64,000 nt of DNA from Methyloversatilis discipulorum (GCF_000385375.1 NZ_ARVV01000001.1:496001-560000); one strand, 5' to 3'; positions 24,738 to 33,554 are shown, counted from the first letter of the stretch. Notes: generated by a model not told the origin, from the sequence alone. Made by a program: numbers and translations.

Positions 24738-25856
24738 TCAGCGCTTCTTGTCCGGATGGGTACGCTGGCGCAGCGGGTCGTAGAACGGCGTCGGCACCAC
24801 CAGCGCGGCGAGCTTGCCGGCCTTGCTGGCAATGGTCAGGCGGGTGCCGATGTTCGAATGCGACGGCTTCAGGTGCACCATGGCCAGCGACTGCATCAGC
24901 AGGCGGCTGTACGAGGCCGAGGTGACCACGCCGACTTCCTTCTCGCCGTCATAGACCTTGGCGCCGGCTTCGACCGCTTCGTGGTGCAGCACGGTCATGC
25001 CGGCCTGCTTGGCACGTTCGCGGCCCTTCAGTGCGAGCACGGCAGCCTTGCCGATGTAGTCGCCCTTCTTGTCGAGGTCGACCGCCCAGTCCATGTTCAC
25101 TTCCCACGGCGTGGTGTCGCCTTCCGGCATTTCGAACGGGAAGAACAGCAGCGCGCCTTCGACGCGGGTCAGGTCGAGCGCGGTCCACGAGCAGGGGATG
25201 ACGCCCTTCGGCTTGCCGGCTTCGAGGATGGTGTCCCACAGGAACACGGCGTCGGCCGCGCTGCAGTACACCTCGTAGCCGCGCTCGCCGGAGTAGCCGC
25301 CACGGCCCAGCGTCACCTTCTTGCCGAACAGCGTGGTTTCGACGTGGTTGAAGTAGGGCAGCGCAGCCAGATCGGCCGGCGTGTGCGGGGCCAGCACGTC
25401 GAGCGAAACCGGGCCCTGCAGCGACAGGATGTGCACGTCGAGGTCGGCTTCGACCTTCACGTTCTTGCCGGCAGCCAGTGCAGCCAGCGTCTTCGGCGTG
25501 GCGCCGCTGCCGTGCGAAATGCGGAATTTGTCGGCCGAGTCACGGATGATCATGATGTCGTCGACCAGCGCACCGGCTTCGTTCACTTCGCCGCCGAGGC
25601 GGGCGGTGCCCGGCTTCAGCTTGGTGATGTCGATGGTGACCAGGCGGTCGATCACGGCTTCGGCGTCCGGGCCGGTCACGTTGACGATGTTCAGCGCCGA
25701 CACGTCGTACAGGCCGGCGCGGGTGCGCGTGGCGACGACTTCGTCGTGCGGGCAGCTGTTGTAGCTCCACGGGATCGGCATGTTGTTCCACGTATCGCCG
25801 TCGAGCTTAGAACCGAGCTGGCGGTGCCGCTCGTTCAGTACCGAATTCCTCTGCAT
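24738..25856 (-). CDS. GcvT-like folate-dependent aminomethyltransferase
   Basis: A 372-residue GcvT-family protein from the ATG at 25856, preceded by an AAGGAG ribosome site. It has the tetrahydrofolate-binding fold: RAGLYDVSALNIVNVTGPDAE near 65-90, GGYSGERGYEVYC near 200, and the C-terminal barrel with VGVVTSASYSRLL. In methylated-amine clusters it probably binds tetrahydrofolate and captures the formaldehyde released by demethylation as methylene-THF. It leads the operon that continues with the three dimethylamine monooxygenase subunits. Confidence 0.86.
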   Translation of the reverse strand: MQRNSVLNERHRQLGSKLDGDTWNNMPIPWSYNSCPHDEVVATRTRAGLYDVSALNIVNVTGPDAEAVIDRLVTIDITKLKPGTARLGGEVNEAGALVDDIMIIRDSADKFRISHGSGATPKTLAALAAGKNVKVEADLDVHILSLQGPVSLDVLAPHTPADLAALPYFNHVETTLFGKKVTLGRGGYSGERGYEVYCSAADAVFLWDTILEAGKPKGVIPCSWTALDLTRVEGALLFFPFEMPEGDTTPWEVNMDWAVDLDKKGDYIGKAAVLALKGRERAKQAGMTVLHHEAVEAGAKVYDGEKEVGVVTSASYSRLLMQSLAMVHLKPSHSNIGTRLTIASKAGKLAALVVPTPFYDPLRQRTHPDKKR

Positions 25857-25910
25857 TCCCGGATCTCCTTGTCGTGGGCGTCGCCGCGCTGCGCGGTCGA
25901 TCTGGGACTG

Positions 25911-25939
25911 ATTCTGTTGTCCGGGGGAGGTCGGGACAA
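25911..25939 (-). promoter_or_regulatory. Promoter A of the dimethylamine operon
   Basis: On the minus strand: -35 TTGTCC (25934-25939), 17-bp spacer, -10 CAGAAT (25911-25916). Upstream is the shared 7-2-7 box (25954-25969). Predicted start about 25904, leaving a leader of about 48 nt. Confidence 0.7.
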
Positions 25940-25953
25940 TTCTCAAGAGGGGT

Positions 25954-25969
25954 TACCCCCTAGGTGGTA
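25954..25969 (-). promoter_or_regulatory. 7-2-7 activator box, promoter A
   Basis: TACCACC-TA-GGGGGTA on the minus strand: two inverted heptamers of TACCNCY type separated by 2 bp, as recognised by NarL/LuxR-type response regulators. Its edge is exactly 14 bp from the -35. The same spacing recurs at three other promoters in this island. Confidence 0.72.
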
Positions 25970-26027
25970 TGTGCGCGCGAGCGCCTGCTGCGTACGCTGC
26001 GCGCATCACGAACAGGGGAGGCGGGCG

Positions 26028-26426
26028 ATGGCGAAGGCGGGTGGAGGTGAAGGTGCGTGTCTGTGCGGTGCCGTGCGCTACCGTGTGCGGGGGGCGCTGA
26101 GCGCGCCGGTGGCGTGCCATTGCAGCCAGTGCGCCCGCACCAGCGGCCATCATGCCGTGATGGCGAGCTGCGCCGACGCCGACCTCGAAATCATGGCTGG
26201 CGACCCGCTGCGCTGGTACGCCTCGTCGCTCAGCGTGAAACGCGGCTTCTGCGCACAGTGCGGCGGCAATCTGTTCTGGAAGGACGCCGGATCCGACGTC
26301 ACCTATGTGACTGCCGGCACGCTGGACCGCCCGACCGGCCTGAAGCTGTCGGCCCACATCTTCGCCGGCTCGCGCGCCGACTACTACGACATCGACGACG
26401 ACCTGCCGCGCAGCGACGCCTGGTAG
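26028..26426 (+). CDS. GFA (CENP-V-like) zinc protein
   Basis: A 132-residue protein from the ATG at 26028 (ribosome site AGGGGAGG). It has the GFA family cysteine pattern: CLCGAVRY, then CHCSQCARTSG and CAQCGGNLFW. Family members bind zinc, and the founding member was described as glutathione-dependent formaldehyde-activating enzyme, though the chemistry is disputed. Its position between two formaldehyde-producing pathways on the opposite strand is suggestive. It has its own divergent start next to promoter A. Confidence 0.88.
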   Translation: MAKAGGGEGACLCGAVRYRVRGALSAPVACHCSQCARTSGHHAVMASCADADLEIMAGDPLRWYASSLSVKRGFCAQCGGNLFWKDAGSDVTYVTAGTLDRPTGLKLSAHIFAGSRADYYDIDDDLPRSDAW

Positions 26427-26480
26427 GCGCGACCGGTCACCGCGCCTGCGGCGGCGGCGCGGATCTACATGCCGGGAATG

Positions 26481-26515
26481 AAAAAGGCGCGGAACGGCTT
26501 TCGCCGCTCCGCGCC
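26481..26515 (-). terminator. Intrinsic terminator of tmm-tdm operon
   Basis: Long stem GGCGCGGAACGGC/GCCGCTCCGCGCC (26486-26515) followed on the minus strand by TTTTT. It lies 21 bp past the tdm stop, and the GFA gene converges on it from the other side. Confidence 0.85.
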
Positions 26516-26535
26516 CTGCTGCCTGCGTACCGCGA

Positions 26536-28818
26536 TCAGGCGCGCACGCGGGCCTTGGTCGGGTCGTAGTGCGAGGTTTTCACCTGGGTGGCCTTGATGC
26601 GCTTCTGGTGGCCGTCCAGCTTGCCGATCTCCACCGTGGCACCCAGCTCGACCGCCGACACGTCCAGCCGTGCCAGCGCGATGGTTTTGCCGAGGATGGG
26701 CGAACGGGTGGTGCTGGTGATCTGGCCGATCTGCGCGCGACCGTTGAAGATCGGGTCGCCGTGCGCCACCAGTTCGGTGCCTTCGATGTCCAGGCCGACC
26801 ATGACGCGCGCCGGGTGGGCCTTGCGCCGCTCCAGCGCGGCCTTGCCGACGTAGTCATCCTCCTTGTCGGCCGCCACCGCGAAACCGATGCCTGCCTCGA
26901 ACGGATCGGTCTGATCGCAGAAGTCGTACTCGGCGAAGATGAGCGCCGCTTCGATGCGCAGCATGTCGAGCGCGGCCAGGCCCATCGGCGCGATGCCGTG
27001 CGGCTCGCCGGCCTTCGCGATGGCGTCCCACACCTGCACTGCGTGCTTCGGGTGGCACCAGACTTCGTAGCCCAGTTCGCCGGTGTAACCCGTGCGCGAC
27101 ACGACGACCGGCAGGCCGTCGATCTTGCCCACGGTCAGGCGGAACCACTTCAGTTCGTCCATCGACGCATTGCCCGGCGGCGTGACGACGATTTCGCGCA
27201 GGATGTCGCGCGACTTCGGGCCCTGCACCGACAGGTTGTGCAGCTGGTCGGTGGAGGACTTCACCCACACGCGCAGGTTGTGCTTGGCCGCCAGTTCGCG
27301 CAGCCACACGCCGCAGTAGTCATCGCCGCACACCAGGCGGAAGTTGTTCTGGCACAGGCGGAACACCGTGCCGTCGTCGATCATGCCGCCGTGCTCGTAG
27401 CAGAGCGCGGTGTAGACGATCTGGCCGACCGCCAGCTTGCGGATGTTGCGCGTGGTGGCCAGCTGCAGCAGCTGTTCGGCGTCGGGGCCGGTGATTTCGA
27501 ACTTGCGCAGTGCGGACAGATCGATCATCACCGCGCGTTCGCGGCAGGCCCAGTATTCGTCGATCGGGCCGTTGGACGAGAACGAGTCCTGCAGCCAGAA
27601 GCCGCGGTACTCGACCATGCGGCGGGTGAGCGCGGAGGTGCGGGCGTGGAAGCCGGTTTCGCGCGTGAGCTTGGGGGCGGCGTCGGGCGTCATGCGGTGT
27701 GCGATCCCTTTGGAGAAGTTGTTCGAGGCGTCATAGACCCGCACGTGGATATCCGTCGGGTTCCAGCCGTTGGCCGGGTCGATGTCGTCGGTGCAGGACG
27801 AGGAGGCGCAGACCAGGTCGGTCATCGCGCGCAGCAGCACGTAGTCGCCGGCGCGCGACCACGGTTCGTCCAGGCTGATGCTGTCGTCGTGATTGACGAT
27901 GGTGTTGTAGAAGAAGTTGATCGCCGGCCAACCAGCGCGGCGGGCCACGCCGTGCGGTTCGAGCGCGTTGTTGAAGTTGTCGCTGCAGTTGGCGTGACCG
28001 GGGTAACCCATGTCGTCGTAGTACTTCGCGCTGCACGCCAGCATGAAGGTGTCGTGGCGGCCGACCGTGTCGCGGATCACCTCGACCAGCGGCACCTGGC
28101 GCTCGTCGTAGTACTTGTTCAGCAGGCCGGGGCCGGGGCTGGCCGAACCCATCAGCGTGCGCGTGGTGGTCGGGTCGAGGTCGTATTCCTGGCCCTGCGC
28201 GAGTGCTGCGGCGTCGAAGGCGAGGAAGTCGGAGCACTGGCGGCCGTCGACGTCGATCACCTGTATGTAGTCGCCGGCCTTCACGCGGTAGGCCTGTGCC
28301 GTGCCGGCGGCGATGCGCAGGTCGAGTACCGGCGGGGCCAGCGGCGGCGGCGCGATGCCGGCCACCGGTTCGGCGCACTCGATGTCGGCGATCAGTTCGG
28401 TCGGCGCGTTCTGCGCGTCCGGCTGCATGTCATCGCCCGGCGCGTGCAGTGCGCAGCGCACTGCGCCGGGTGCGGTGACGACGCGCTGGCTGCCCGGCAG
28501 CCCGTCGCTGCCGAACACTTCGGCACAGACCAGGCCCCAGCCGGCCGGTGCACCGCTGAGCAGCGCGCGGGCGAAGCCGGGCACATCGGCCGGGGTGGTG
28601 ACGGGCAGGCCGGGCAGCATGGCCGCGGCGATGCCGTTCGGGCCGGCGACATAGAGCAGCCCCGGCTGCAGGCCTTCGGGGTCGGTCAGCGTGAGGCGGT
28701 CGCCGGCGGCGAGGTCGAAGGACACCGCTGCGCCGCCGAGGGCGACGTGACGGACGTGGCGTGCACGCGTTCGCGCGGCAGTCGCCGGATTCAGCGAAGG
28801 TTCGACGATCGTGTTCAT
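26536..28818 (-). CDS. tdm: Trimethylamine N-oxide demethylase Tdm
   Basis: A 760-residue two-part enzyme converting TMAO to dimethylamine and formaldehyde. The N-terminal half is a DUF1989-like metal-binding domain (DGRQCSDFLAFD, GYPGHANCSDNFN). The C-terminal half is a GcvT-type tetrahydrofolate-binding domain (LQDSFSSNGPIDEYWACRER, then TGYTGELGYEVWCHP near 550). This fusion and length are characteristic of Tdm, which frees formaldehyde and can channel it to folate. It follows tmm by 105 bp in an operon, and the gap holds two strong hairpins. Confidence 0.94.
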   Translation of the reverse strand: MNTIVEPSLNPATAARTRARHVRHVALGGAAVSFDLAAGDRLTLTDPEGLQPGLLYVAGPNGIAAAMLPGLPVTTPADVPGFARALLSGAPAGWGLVCAEVFGSDGLPGSQRVVTAPGAVRCALHAPGDDMQPDAQNAPTELIADIECAEPVAGIAPPPLAPPVLDLRIAAGTAQAYRVKAGDYIQVIDVDGRQCSDFLAFDAAALAQGQEYDLDPTTTRTLMGSASPGPGLLNKYYDERQVPLVEVIRDTVGRHDTFMLACSAKYYDDMGYPGHANCSDNFNNALEPHGVARRAGWPAINFFYNTIVNHDDSISLDEPWSRAGDYVLLRAMTDLVCASSSCTDDIDPANGWNPTDIHVRVYDASNNFSKGIAHRMTPDAAPKLTRETGFHARTSALTRRMVEYRGFWLQDSFSSNGPIDEYWACRERAVMIDLSALRKFEITGPDAEQLLQLATTRNIRKLAVGQIVYTALCYEHGGMIDDGTVFRLCQNNFRLVCGDDYCGVWLRELAAKHNLRVWVKSSTDQLHNLSVQGPKSRDILREIVVTPPGNASMDELKWFRLTVGKIDGLPVVVSRTGYTGELGYEVWCHPKHAVQVWDAIAKAGEPHGIAPMGLAALDMLRIEAALIFAEYDFCDQTDPFEAGIGFAVAADKEDDYVGKAALERRKAHPARVMVGLDIEGTELVAHGDPIFNGRAQIGQITSTTRSPILGKTIALARLDVSAVELGATVEIGKLDGHQKRIKATQVKTSHYDPTKARVRA

Positions 28819-28833
28819 GTCATGGAAGCACCC

Positions 28834-28910
28834 GCGACCCGACGTGCCCGGTGGTGGCCGGGCAGGTCGGGTCGCATCAGGGTTGGTCGGTCACGGGTGT
28901 GTCACCCGTG
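28834..28910 (-). promoter_or_regulatory. Two tandem hairpins between tmm and tdm
   Basis: 28834-28875 forms an 18-bp stem with one mismatch and a six-base loop (GCGACCCGAC arm with GTCGGGTCGC). 28892-28910 forms CACGGGTG/CACCCGTG with a three-base loop. Neither has a T tract. They occupy most of the 105-bp gap and may protect the upstream mRNA or set the tmm to tdm expression ratio. Confidence 0.75.
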
Positions 28911-28923
28911 GGCCCCGGGGCCG

Positions 28924-30285
28924 TCAGGCCTGCTCGGTCGAGGCCGGCTCGTTCAGGTAGGCCTCGAGCGAGTCGTCCAGCGCCTCCAGCCACGAGGTGT
29001 GGTGCGGCGTGGCCATGGTGCCGGTCATCAGCGAGCGGTAGCACTTGTTGCGGTAGCCCATGATGTCCTCGTACTTGTCCTTCTTCCATTCGAGGAAGGT
29101 CTGGTTGACCTCGGGAATCGGGAAGCTCGGGTAGTCGGTGGCGTCGATCAGGTGCTGGATGTACTTGCCCTGGAATTCGAACATCTGCTGGGCGTCTTCC
29201 AGCGTCAGTTCCTCTTCGCGCCACTTCATGTCTTCGGCGTGCATCTCTTCGTACGACGGCACCGGCAGGCGGCCGAGGATGACGTCGCGCGCGTACCAGG
29301 CCTGGGCGTCGAACATGTTGAAGCTGTACCACTGGTCCTGCATGCCGAGGTACATCAGCTGCGGGTTGTCCTCCCACATGATGCCCTTGTACAGATTGAG
29401 CGGCCACAGGCGGTTGTCGGTCTTCAGGCGCAGTTCTTCCGACAGGAAGGGGAAGTGGTGCTTGTAGCCGGTGCACAGGATGACGGCGTCGATGTGCTTG
29501 CTGGTGCCGTCGGCGAAGTGGGCGGTCTTGCCCTCGACGCGCAGCAGCTGCGGCTTCTCTTCCCAGTTGTCGGGCCATTTGTAGCCCATCGGGTTGGTGC
29601 GGTAGCAGCTGGTGATCGAACGGGCGCCGTACTTGTAGCACTGCGAGCCGATGTCTTCCGCCGAGTAGCTGGCGCCGACGATGAGCACGTCCTTGCCCTT
29701 GAATTCGAGCGCGTCACGGAAGTCGTGCGCGTGCAGCACGCGGCCGCCAAAGGTTTCGAAGCCCGGGAAGTAGGGCACGTTCGGGGTCGAGAAGTGGCCG
29801 CTGGCGACGATGACGTAGTCGAACTCTTCCGAGTAGGTCACGTCCTGGTCGTAGTTGTGCACGGTGACCGTGAACTTCTTGGTCTTGTCGTCGAAGGTGA
29901 CGTTGCGGGCGGCGGTGTTGAAGCGGATGTACTTGCGCACACCGGCCTTCTCGACACGGCCCTTGATGTAGTCCCACAGCACTTCACGCGGGGGGTAGGA
30001 ACCCATCGGGCGACCGAAGTGTTCGTCGAAGGTGTAGTCGGCGAATTCCAGACATTCCTTCGGACCGTTGGACCAGAGGTAGCGGTACATGCTGCCGTGC
30101 ACCGGCTCGCCGTGCTCGTCCAGGCCGGTGCGCCAGGTGTAGTTCCACATGCCACCCCAGTCCGACTGCTTCTCGTAGCACACGATCTCCGGAATGTCGG
30201 CGCCCTTGGCCTGGGCGGACTGGAAGGCCCGGAGCTGGGCCAGGCCGCTGGGGCCGGCGCCGATGATGGCAACGCGCTTCTTCAT
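28924..30285 (-). CDS. tmm: Trimethylamine monooxygenase Tmm
   Basis: A 453-residue flavin monooxygenase oxidising trimethylamine to TMAO with NADPH and oxygen. Seen: FAD motif GAGPSG (residues 9-14), the FMO fingerprint [11 protein letters not shown] near 180, NADPH motif GASYSAED near 205 and [10 protein letters not shown] near 290. The stretch [20 protein letters not shown] and the following [15 protein letters not shown] match bacterial Tmm very closely. First gene of the operon with tdm, read from promoter B after a leader of about 100 nt. An open frame on the opposite strand is a high-GC artefact. Confidence 0.96.
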   Translation of the reverse strand: MKKRVAIIGAGPSGLAQLRAFQSAQAKGADIPEIVCYEKQSDWGGMWNYTWRTGLDEHGEPVHGSMYRYLWSNGPKECLEFADYTFDEHFGRPMGSYPPREVLWDYIKGRVEKAGVRKYIRFNTAARNVTFDDKTKKFTVTVHNYDQDVTYSEEFDYVIVASGHFSTPNVPYFPGFETFGGRVLHAHDFRDALEFKGKDVLIVGASYSAEDIGSQCYKYGARSITSCYRTNPMGYKWPDNWEEKPQLLRVEGKTAHFADGTSKHIDAVILCTGYKHHFPFLSEELRLKTDNRLWPLNLYKGIMWEDNPQLMYLGMQDQWYSFNMFDAQAWYARDVILGRLPVPSYEEMHAEDMKWREEELTLEDAQQMFEFQGKYIQHLIDATDYPSFPIPEVNQTFLEWKKDKYEDIMGYRNKCYRSLMTGTMATPHHTSWLEALDDSLEAYLNEPASTEQA

Positions 30286-30393
30286 GATCTGTATCCCTCT
30301 TGTGTGGTCCGTTCTGGATACGACCGCGGCATGCTCTCGGCCGCCCGGTCGGTCGCTGGACGTCGTGCATTCGCCGCGTCTCAGGTGCGGCGA

Positions 30394-30422
30394 ATGATGC
30401 GAAGGCGGATCAATGCCCACAA
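30394..30422 (-). promoter_or_regulatory. Promoter B of the tmm-tdm operon
   Basis: On the minus strand -35 TTGTGG (30417-30422), 17-bp spacer, -10 CATCAT (30394-30399). The segment TCCCTCTTGAGAATTGT before and over the -35 is shared with promoters A and D. The weak -10 suggests need for an activator. Confidence 0.66.
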
Positions 30423-30436
30423 TTCTCAAGAGGGAT

Positions 30437-30452
30437 TACCTCTTTGGGGGTA
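30437..30452 (-). promoter_or_regulatory. 7-2-7 activator box, promoter B
   Basis: TACCCCC-AA-AGAGGTA on the minus strand, an inverted heptamer pair with 2-bp spacer, 14 bp upstream of the -35 of promoter B. Confidence 0.75.
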
Positions 30453-30469
30453 AGGGCGGGTGAGTCGAG

Positions 30470-30573
30470 GGACTAGGGGCTAGGGATCAGGGACCAGGGA
30501 ACAGGTGTGGCTGCGCCACACGAGGTCAGGGCGCGGCCCCTCTAGCCCCCAGCCCCTGACCCCTGGTCCCTGC
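30470..30573. repeat. GGGACCAGGG-type inverted repeats between promoters B and C
   Basis: Left arm 30470-30505 is a run of GGGAYYAGGG-like units. The right arm 30536-30573 is its complement, the best match being CAGGGACCAGGG with CCCTGGTCCCTG. Inside is a perfect hairpin GTGTGGC-TGC-GCCACAC (30505-30521). The whole can form a cruciform between the two divergent boxes and could insulate them. Confidence 0.7.
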
Positions 30574-30574
30574 T

Positions 30575-30590
30575 TACCCCTTAAGAGGTA
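30575..30590 (+). promoter_or_regulatory. 7-2-7 activator box, promoter C
   Basis: TACCCCT-TA-AGAGGTA, the most regular of the four inverted heptamer pairs, 14 bp upstream of a -35 TTGTTC. Confidence 0.76.
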
Positions 30591-30604
30591 ATCCCTTGTG
30601 AGAA

Positions 30605-30633
30605 TTGTTCCGACGGCGGCCCGCTTCCAATAA
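30605..30633 (+). promoter_or_regulatory. Promoter C of the porin-permease operon
   Basis: -35 TTGTTC (30605-30610), 17-bp spacer, -10 CAATAA (30628-30633). Predicted start near 30641. The first gene starts at 30953, so the leader is about 310 nt, unusually long, and holds no recognised element. Confidence 0.66.
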
Positions 30634-30952
30634 TCGGACTCACATCGAGACGACCGCGCAACGTCAGCCGGTCGCGAAGTGCGGGGAGATCAGGGTGACG
30701 CAGTGCAGCTGCCGTTTTGACGCCGATCACGGACACGCCTCTCCGGACCCCTTCCGCACTTCTTCCTTCAGCACTCCCGCCAGTCGCAACGCTGCGACCG
30801 GTGCAGATTCTTCGCCACACCCGTTTCCGAGTATCAGGGTCGCATCCGGCAACGACGCCAGGTCGCGCGCCGACTCACAACCGGACAGCTATGGGCAGGC
30901 CGTCCGCTTTTTCAGATCGCCCGAAACCGTGGATCAACAGAGGGAGAACACC

Positions 30953-31747
30953 GTGCTTAACCACCGACGTCACCGCAACACCCTGAGCGCCGTATTGCTG
31001 GGTCTGCTCGCCGTACCGTTCTGTGCCCAGGCAGAAGAAGCCGCCGCACCGGCCTACACGATCAGCGCCAACGTTGGCCTGTTCTCGCAGTACATCTTCC
31101 GCGGCATCAGCTATACGCAGGAGAATCCGGCGGTGCAGGGCGGTTTCGACCTCGCGCACTCGAGCGGCGCCTACCTGGGCATCTGGGGTACCAATGTGAG
31201 CGATCTGGCGCTGTCGAACGCGACCGGCGAGATCGACGTGTACGGTGGCTTCGCCAAGACCATCGATGACTGGACCTTCGACGTCGGCTTCCTGCAGTTC
31301 ATTTTCCCGGGCGGCAAGTACGATCCGTCGGGCGAGAGCCTGAACACGCTGGAACTGAACGCGGCGGTGACGTGGAAGTTCATCCAGCTGAAGTACTCGT
31401 ACGCGGTGACCGATTACTTCGGCTTCAGCAAGAAGGCCTTCGGCGCGGATTCGGACGGTTCGGACTACATCGAGCTGAACGCGAACTACGAGTTCATGCC
31501 GTCGTGGATCGCCAACGTTCACGTCGGTCACCAGAAGGTGAAGAACTACGACGATTACGACTTCACGGACTGGAAAGTGGGCGTGACGAAGAACTTCGAG
31601 GGCGGCTGGCAGGCGGCGGTGGCGTATGTCGACACCAATGCCGACAAGAACTTCTACACGATCTGCGATACGGCCGGCGGGGTGTCCACGCGCTGCAAGG
31701 ACACCGGCGACAGCAAGTGGCTGATCTACGTGAAGCGCACGTTCTGA
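30953..31747 (+). CDS. TorF-family putative porin (Gcw_chp)
   Basis: A 264-residue outer-membrane protein from GTG at 30953 (ribosome site AGGGAGA). The signal peptide ends near PFCAQA. The mature part has the family start YTISANVGLFSQYIFRGISY, then alternating beta strands, and ends WLIYVKRTF with a terminal phenylalanine typical of outer-membrane barrels. The family (TIGR02001) is a common putative porin. Its promoter carries the same box as the trimethylamine genes, so it probably admits methylated amines or related compounds. Confidence 0.88.
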   Translation: MLNHRRHRNTLSAVLLGLLAVPFCAQAEEAAAPAYTISANVGLFSQYIFRGISYTQENPAVQGGFDLAHSSGAYLGIWGTNVSDLALSNATGEIDVYGGFAKTIDDWTFDVGFLQFIFPGGKYDPSGESLNTLELNAAVTWKFIQLKYSYAVTDYFGFSKKAFGADSDGSDYIELNANYEFMPSWIANVHVGHQKVKNYDDYDFTDWKVGVTKNFEGGWQAAVAYVDTNADKNFYTICDTAGGVSTRCKDTGDSKWLIYVKRTF

Positions 31748-31754
31748 TGACCAG

Positions 31755-31776
31755 GGGGCCGCAGCGATGCGGCCCC
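31755..31776 (+). promoter_or_regulatory. Intercistronic hairpin between porin and permease
   Basis: Perfect 9-bp stem GGGGCCGCA/TGCGGCCCC with a 4-base loop, 8 bp after the porin stop and 22 bp before the permease. There is no proper T tract. It probably stabilises the porin message or causes partial termination. Confidence 0.65.
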
Positions 31777-31798
31777 TTGCGCACAAGGGGGATATGAC

Positions 31799-33499
31799 AT
31801 GAGCAGCAATGCGGATGTGATCGGAGCGGCGCCGGTACGGTCGGCCAGCCGCGCCGAAAGTGCTTCACTGCACCGGAAGATCGACTGGACCGGTGCGTTC
31901 TGGGTGGCCAGCGGCGTGCCGGCGCTGGTGCTGTTTTCCATCGGCGCCATCGCCGCCACCGTCGGCAAGCCGTCGTGGATGGTGTGGGCGCTGTCGATCG
32001 GCTTCGGCTTCATACAGGCCTTCACCTATGCCGAAATCGCCGGCCTGTTCCCGCACAAGTCGGGTGGCGCTTCGGTGTATGGCGCGGTCGCCTGGGTGCG
32101 TTACAGCAAGATCATCGCGCCGGTGTCGGTGTGGTGTAACTGGTTCGCCTGGTCGCCGGTGCTCGCCATCGGTTCCGGTCTGGCGGCCGGCTACATCCTC
32201 GGTGCGCTGTTCCCGGCCGATGCGGCGATCAACACCTGGCAGCTGACGCTGGTCGACCTGAGCTTCATCAAGTCCGGGCTCGAACTGCGCATCAACGCGA
32301 CCTTCCTGGTCGGTGTCGTGCTGCTGCTGGCGGTGTTCGGCATCCAGCACGGCGGCATCCTGCGTTCGGCGCGCACGACCATGGTGCTCGGCGTCACCGC
32401 ACTGATTCCGCTGATGCTGATCGCGCTGGTGCCGCTGCTGTCCGGCGACATGCCGTCGACCCACTTCTCGCCGATGGTGCCCATCGCCTACGAGAACGGG
32501 CTGGTGGTGGACGGTGCCTGGAACATGGCCGGCGTCACGCTGATGGCAGGCGGCCTGTTCATCGCCGCGTGGTCGACCTACGGCTTCGAGACCGCTGTCT
32601 GCTACACCCGCGAGTTCAAGGATCCGAAGAAGGACACCTTCAAGGCCATCTTCTACTCGGGTCTGCTGTGCATCGTGGTGTTCACGCTGGTGCCGCTCGC
32701 CTTCCAGGGCCATCTCGGCCTGGGTGAGGTGGTGACGCCGCCGGTGGTCGAGGCGGACGGCACGGTGAGCACGCCGGCGGTCTACAGCGGCATGCTGGCG
32801 CCGGAGGTCTACAGCGGCATGGGCGTGGCCAACGTGATGTCGCACATGGTCGGCGGCGGCGAAGTGGTGGCCAATGTTCTGGTGGTCATGCTGGTGCTGG
32901 CGGTGCTGCTGTCCATCATGACTTCGATGGCCGGTTCGTCGCGCACGCTGTACCAGGCTTCGGTTGATGGCTGGCTGCCGCGCTACCTGTCGCACGTCAA
33001 TGAACACGGCGCACCGACGCGCGCGATGTGGACGGATCTGGGCTTCAACCTGATCCTGCTGCTGATGTCGGACTACGTGTTCGTGCTGGCCTGCTCCAAC
33101 GTCGGCTACATCATGTTCAACTTCCTGAACCTGAACTCCGGCTGGATCCACCGCATCGATCGTCCGGACTGGGAGCGTCCGTTCAAGGCGCCGAAGATCA
33201 TCCTCGGCATCGGTGTCGTGCTGGGCTTCGTCAATCTCGCGCTGATGGGCCTCGGCGCAGACATCTACGGCGCCGGTACGCTGACCGCCGGTCTGGTGTT
33301 CGCGTCCCTGATCATCCCGGTCTTCCTGTACCGCCACTACGTGCAGGACAAGGGCAAGTTCCCTGATGCGATGCTGGAGGACATGCACCTGAACGACCAG
33401 CTGGCGGAAGGCGGCAAGCGTGCCGGCATCCTGCCCTACGTCACGCTGGCCGCTGGCGTCGCGGTGGTGATCATCGCGCACAACATGGCCGTGTATTGA
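31799..33499 (+). CDS. APC-family permease, probable methylated-amine or amino acid transporter
   Basis: A 566-residue inner-membrane permease with about twelve to thirteen helices. The N-terminal helix region DWTGAFWVASGVPALVLFSIG and the IQAFTYAEIAGLFPHKSGGA segment after it are typical of amino acid-polyamine-organocation transporters. The C-terminal tail is soluble and charged before a last helix. Its operon with a porin under a trimethylamine-type promoter suggests uptake of an amine or amino acid product (for example gamma-glutamylmethylamide or methylamine), which is inference. A perfect terminator follows. Confidence 0.85.
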   Translation: MSSNADVIGAAPVRSASRAESASLHRKIDWTGAFWVASGVPALVLFSIGAIAATVGKPSWMVWALSIGFGFIQAFTYAEIAGLFPHKSGGASVYGAVAWVRYSKIIAPVSVWCNWFAWSPVLAIGSGLAAGYILGALFPADAAINTWQLTLVDLSFIKSGLELRINATFLVGVVLLLAVFGIQHGGILRSARTTMVLGVTALIPLMLIALVPLLSGDMPSTHFSPMVPIAYENGLVVDGAWNMAGVTLMAGGLFIAAWSTYGFETAVCYTREFKDPKKDTFKAIFYSGLLCIVVFTLVPLAFQGHLGLGEVVTPPVVEADGTVSTPAVYSGMLAPEVYSGMGVANVMSHMVGGGEVVANVLVVMLVLAVLLSIMTSMAGSSRTLYQASVDGWLPRYLSHVNEHGAPTRAMWTDLGFNLILLLMSDYVFVLACSNVGYIMFNFLNLNSGWIHRIDRPDWERPFKAPKIILGIGVVLGFVNLALMGLGADIYGAGTLTAGLVFASLIIPVFLYRHYVQDKGKFPDAMLEDMHLNDQLAEGGKRAGILPYVTLAAGVAVVIIAHNMAVY

Positions 33500-33554
33500 T
33501 GCAGCTGGGCCGTCGCGCGCTCGCGTGACGGCCGCGGAACGATGTCCGCACTTG

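Noticed and set aside
28829..28910. Hairpins between tmm and tdm as an ANTAR target pair
   Set aside because: ANTAR targets have hexanucleotide loops with A at position 1 and G at position 4. These loops do not match.
26569..30453. 1294-residue open frame on the plus strand over tdm and tmm
   Set aside because: High-GC shadow of two well-recognised enzymes. Composition is low-complexity (Val, Arg, Ala, His) and no ribosome site or family fits.
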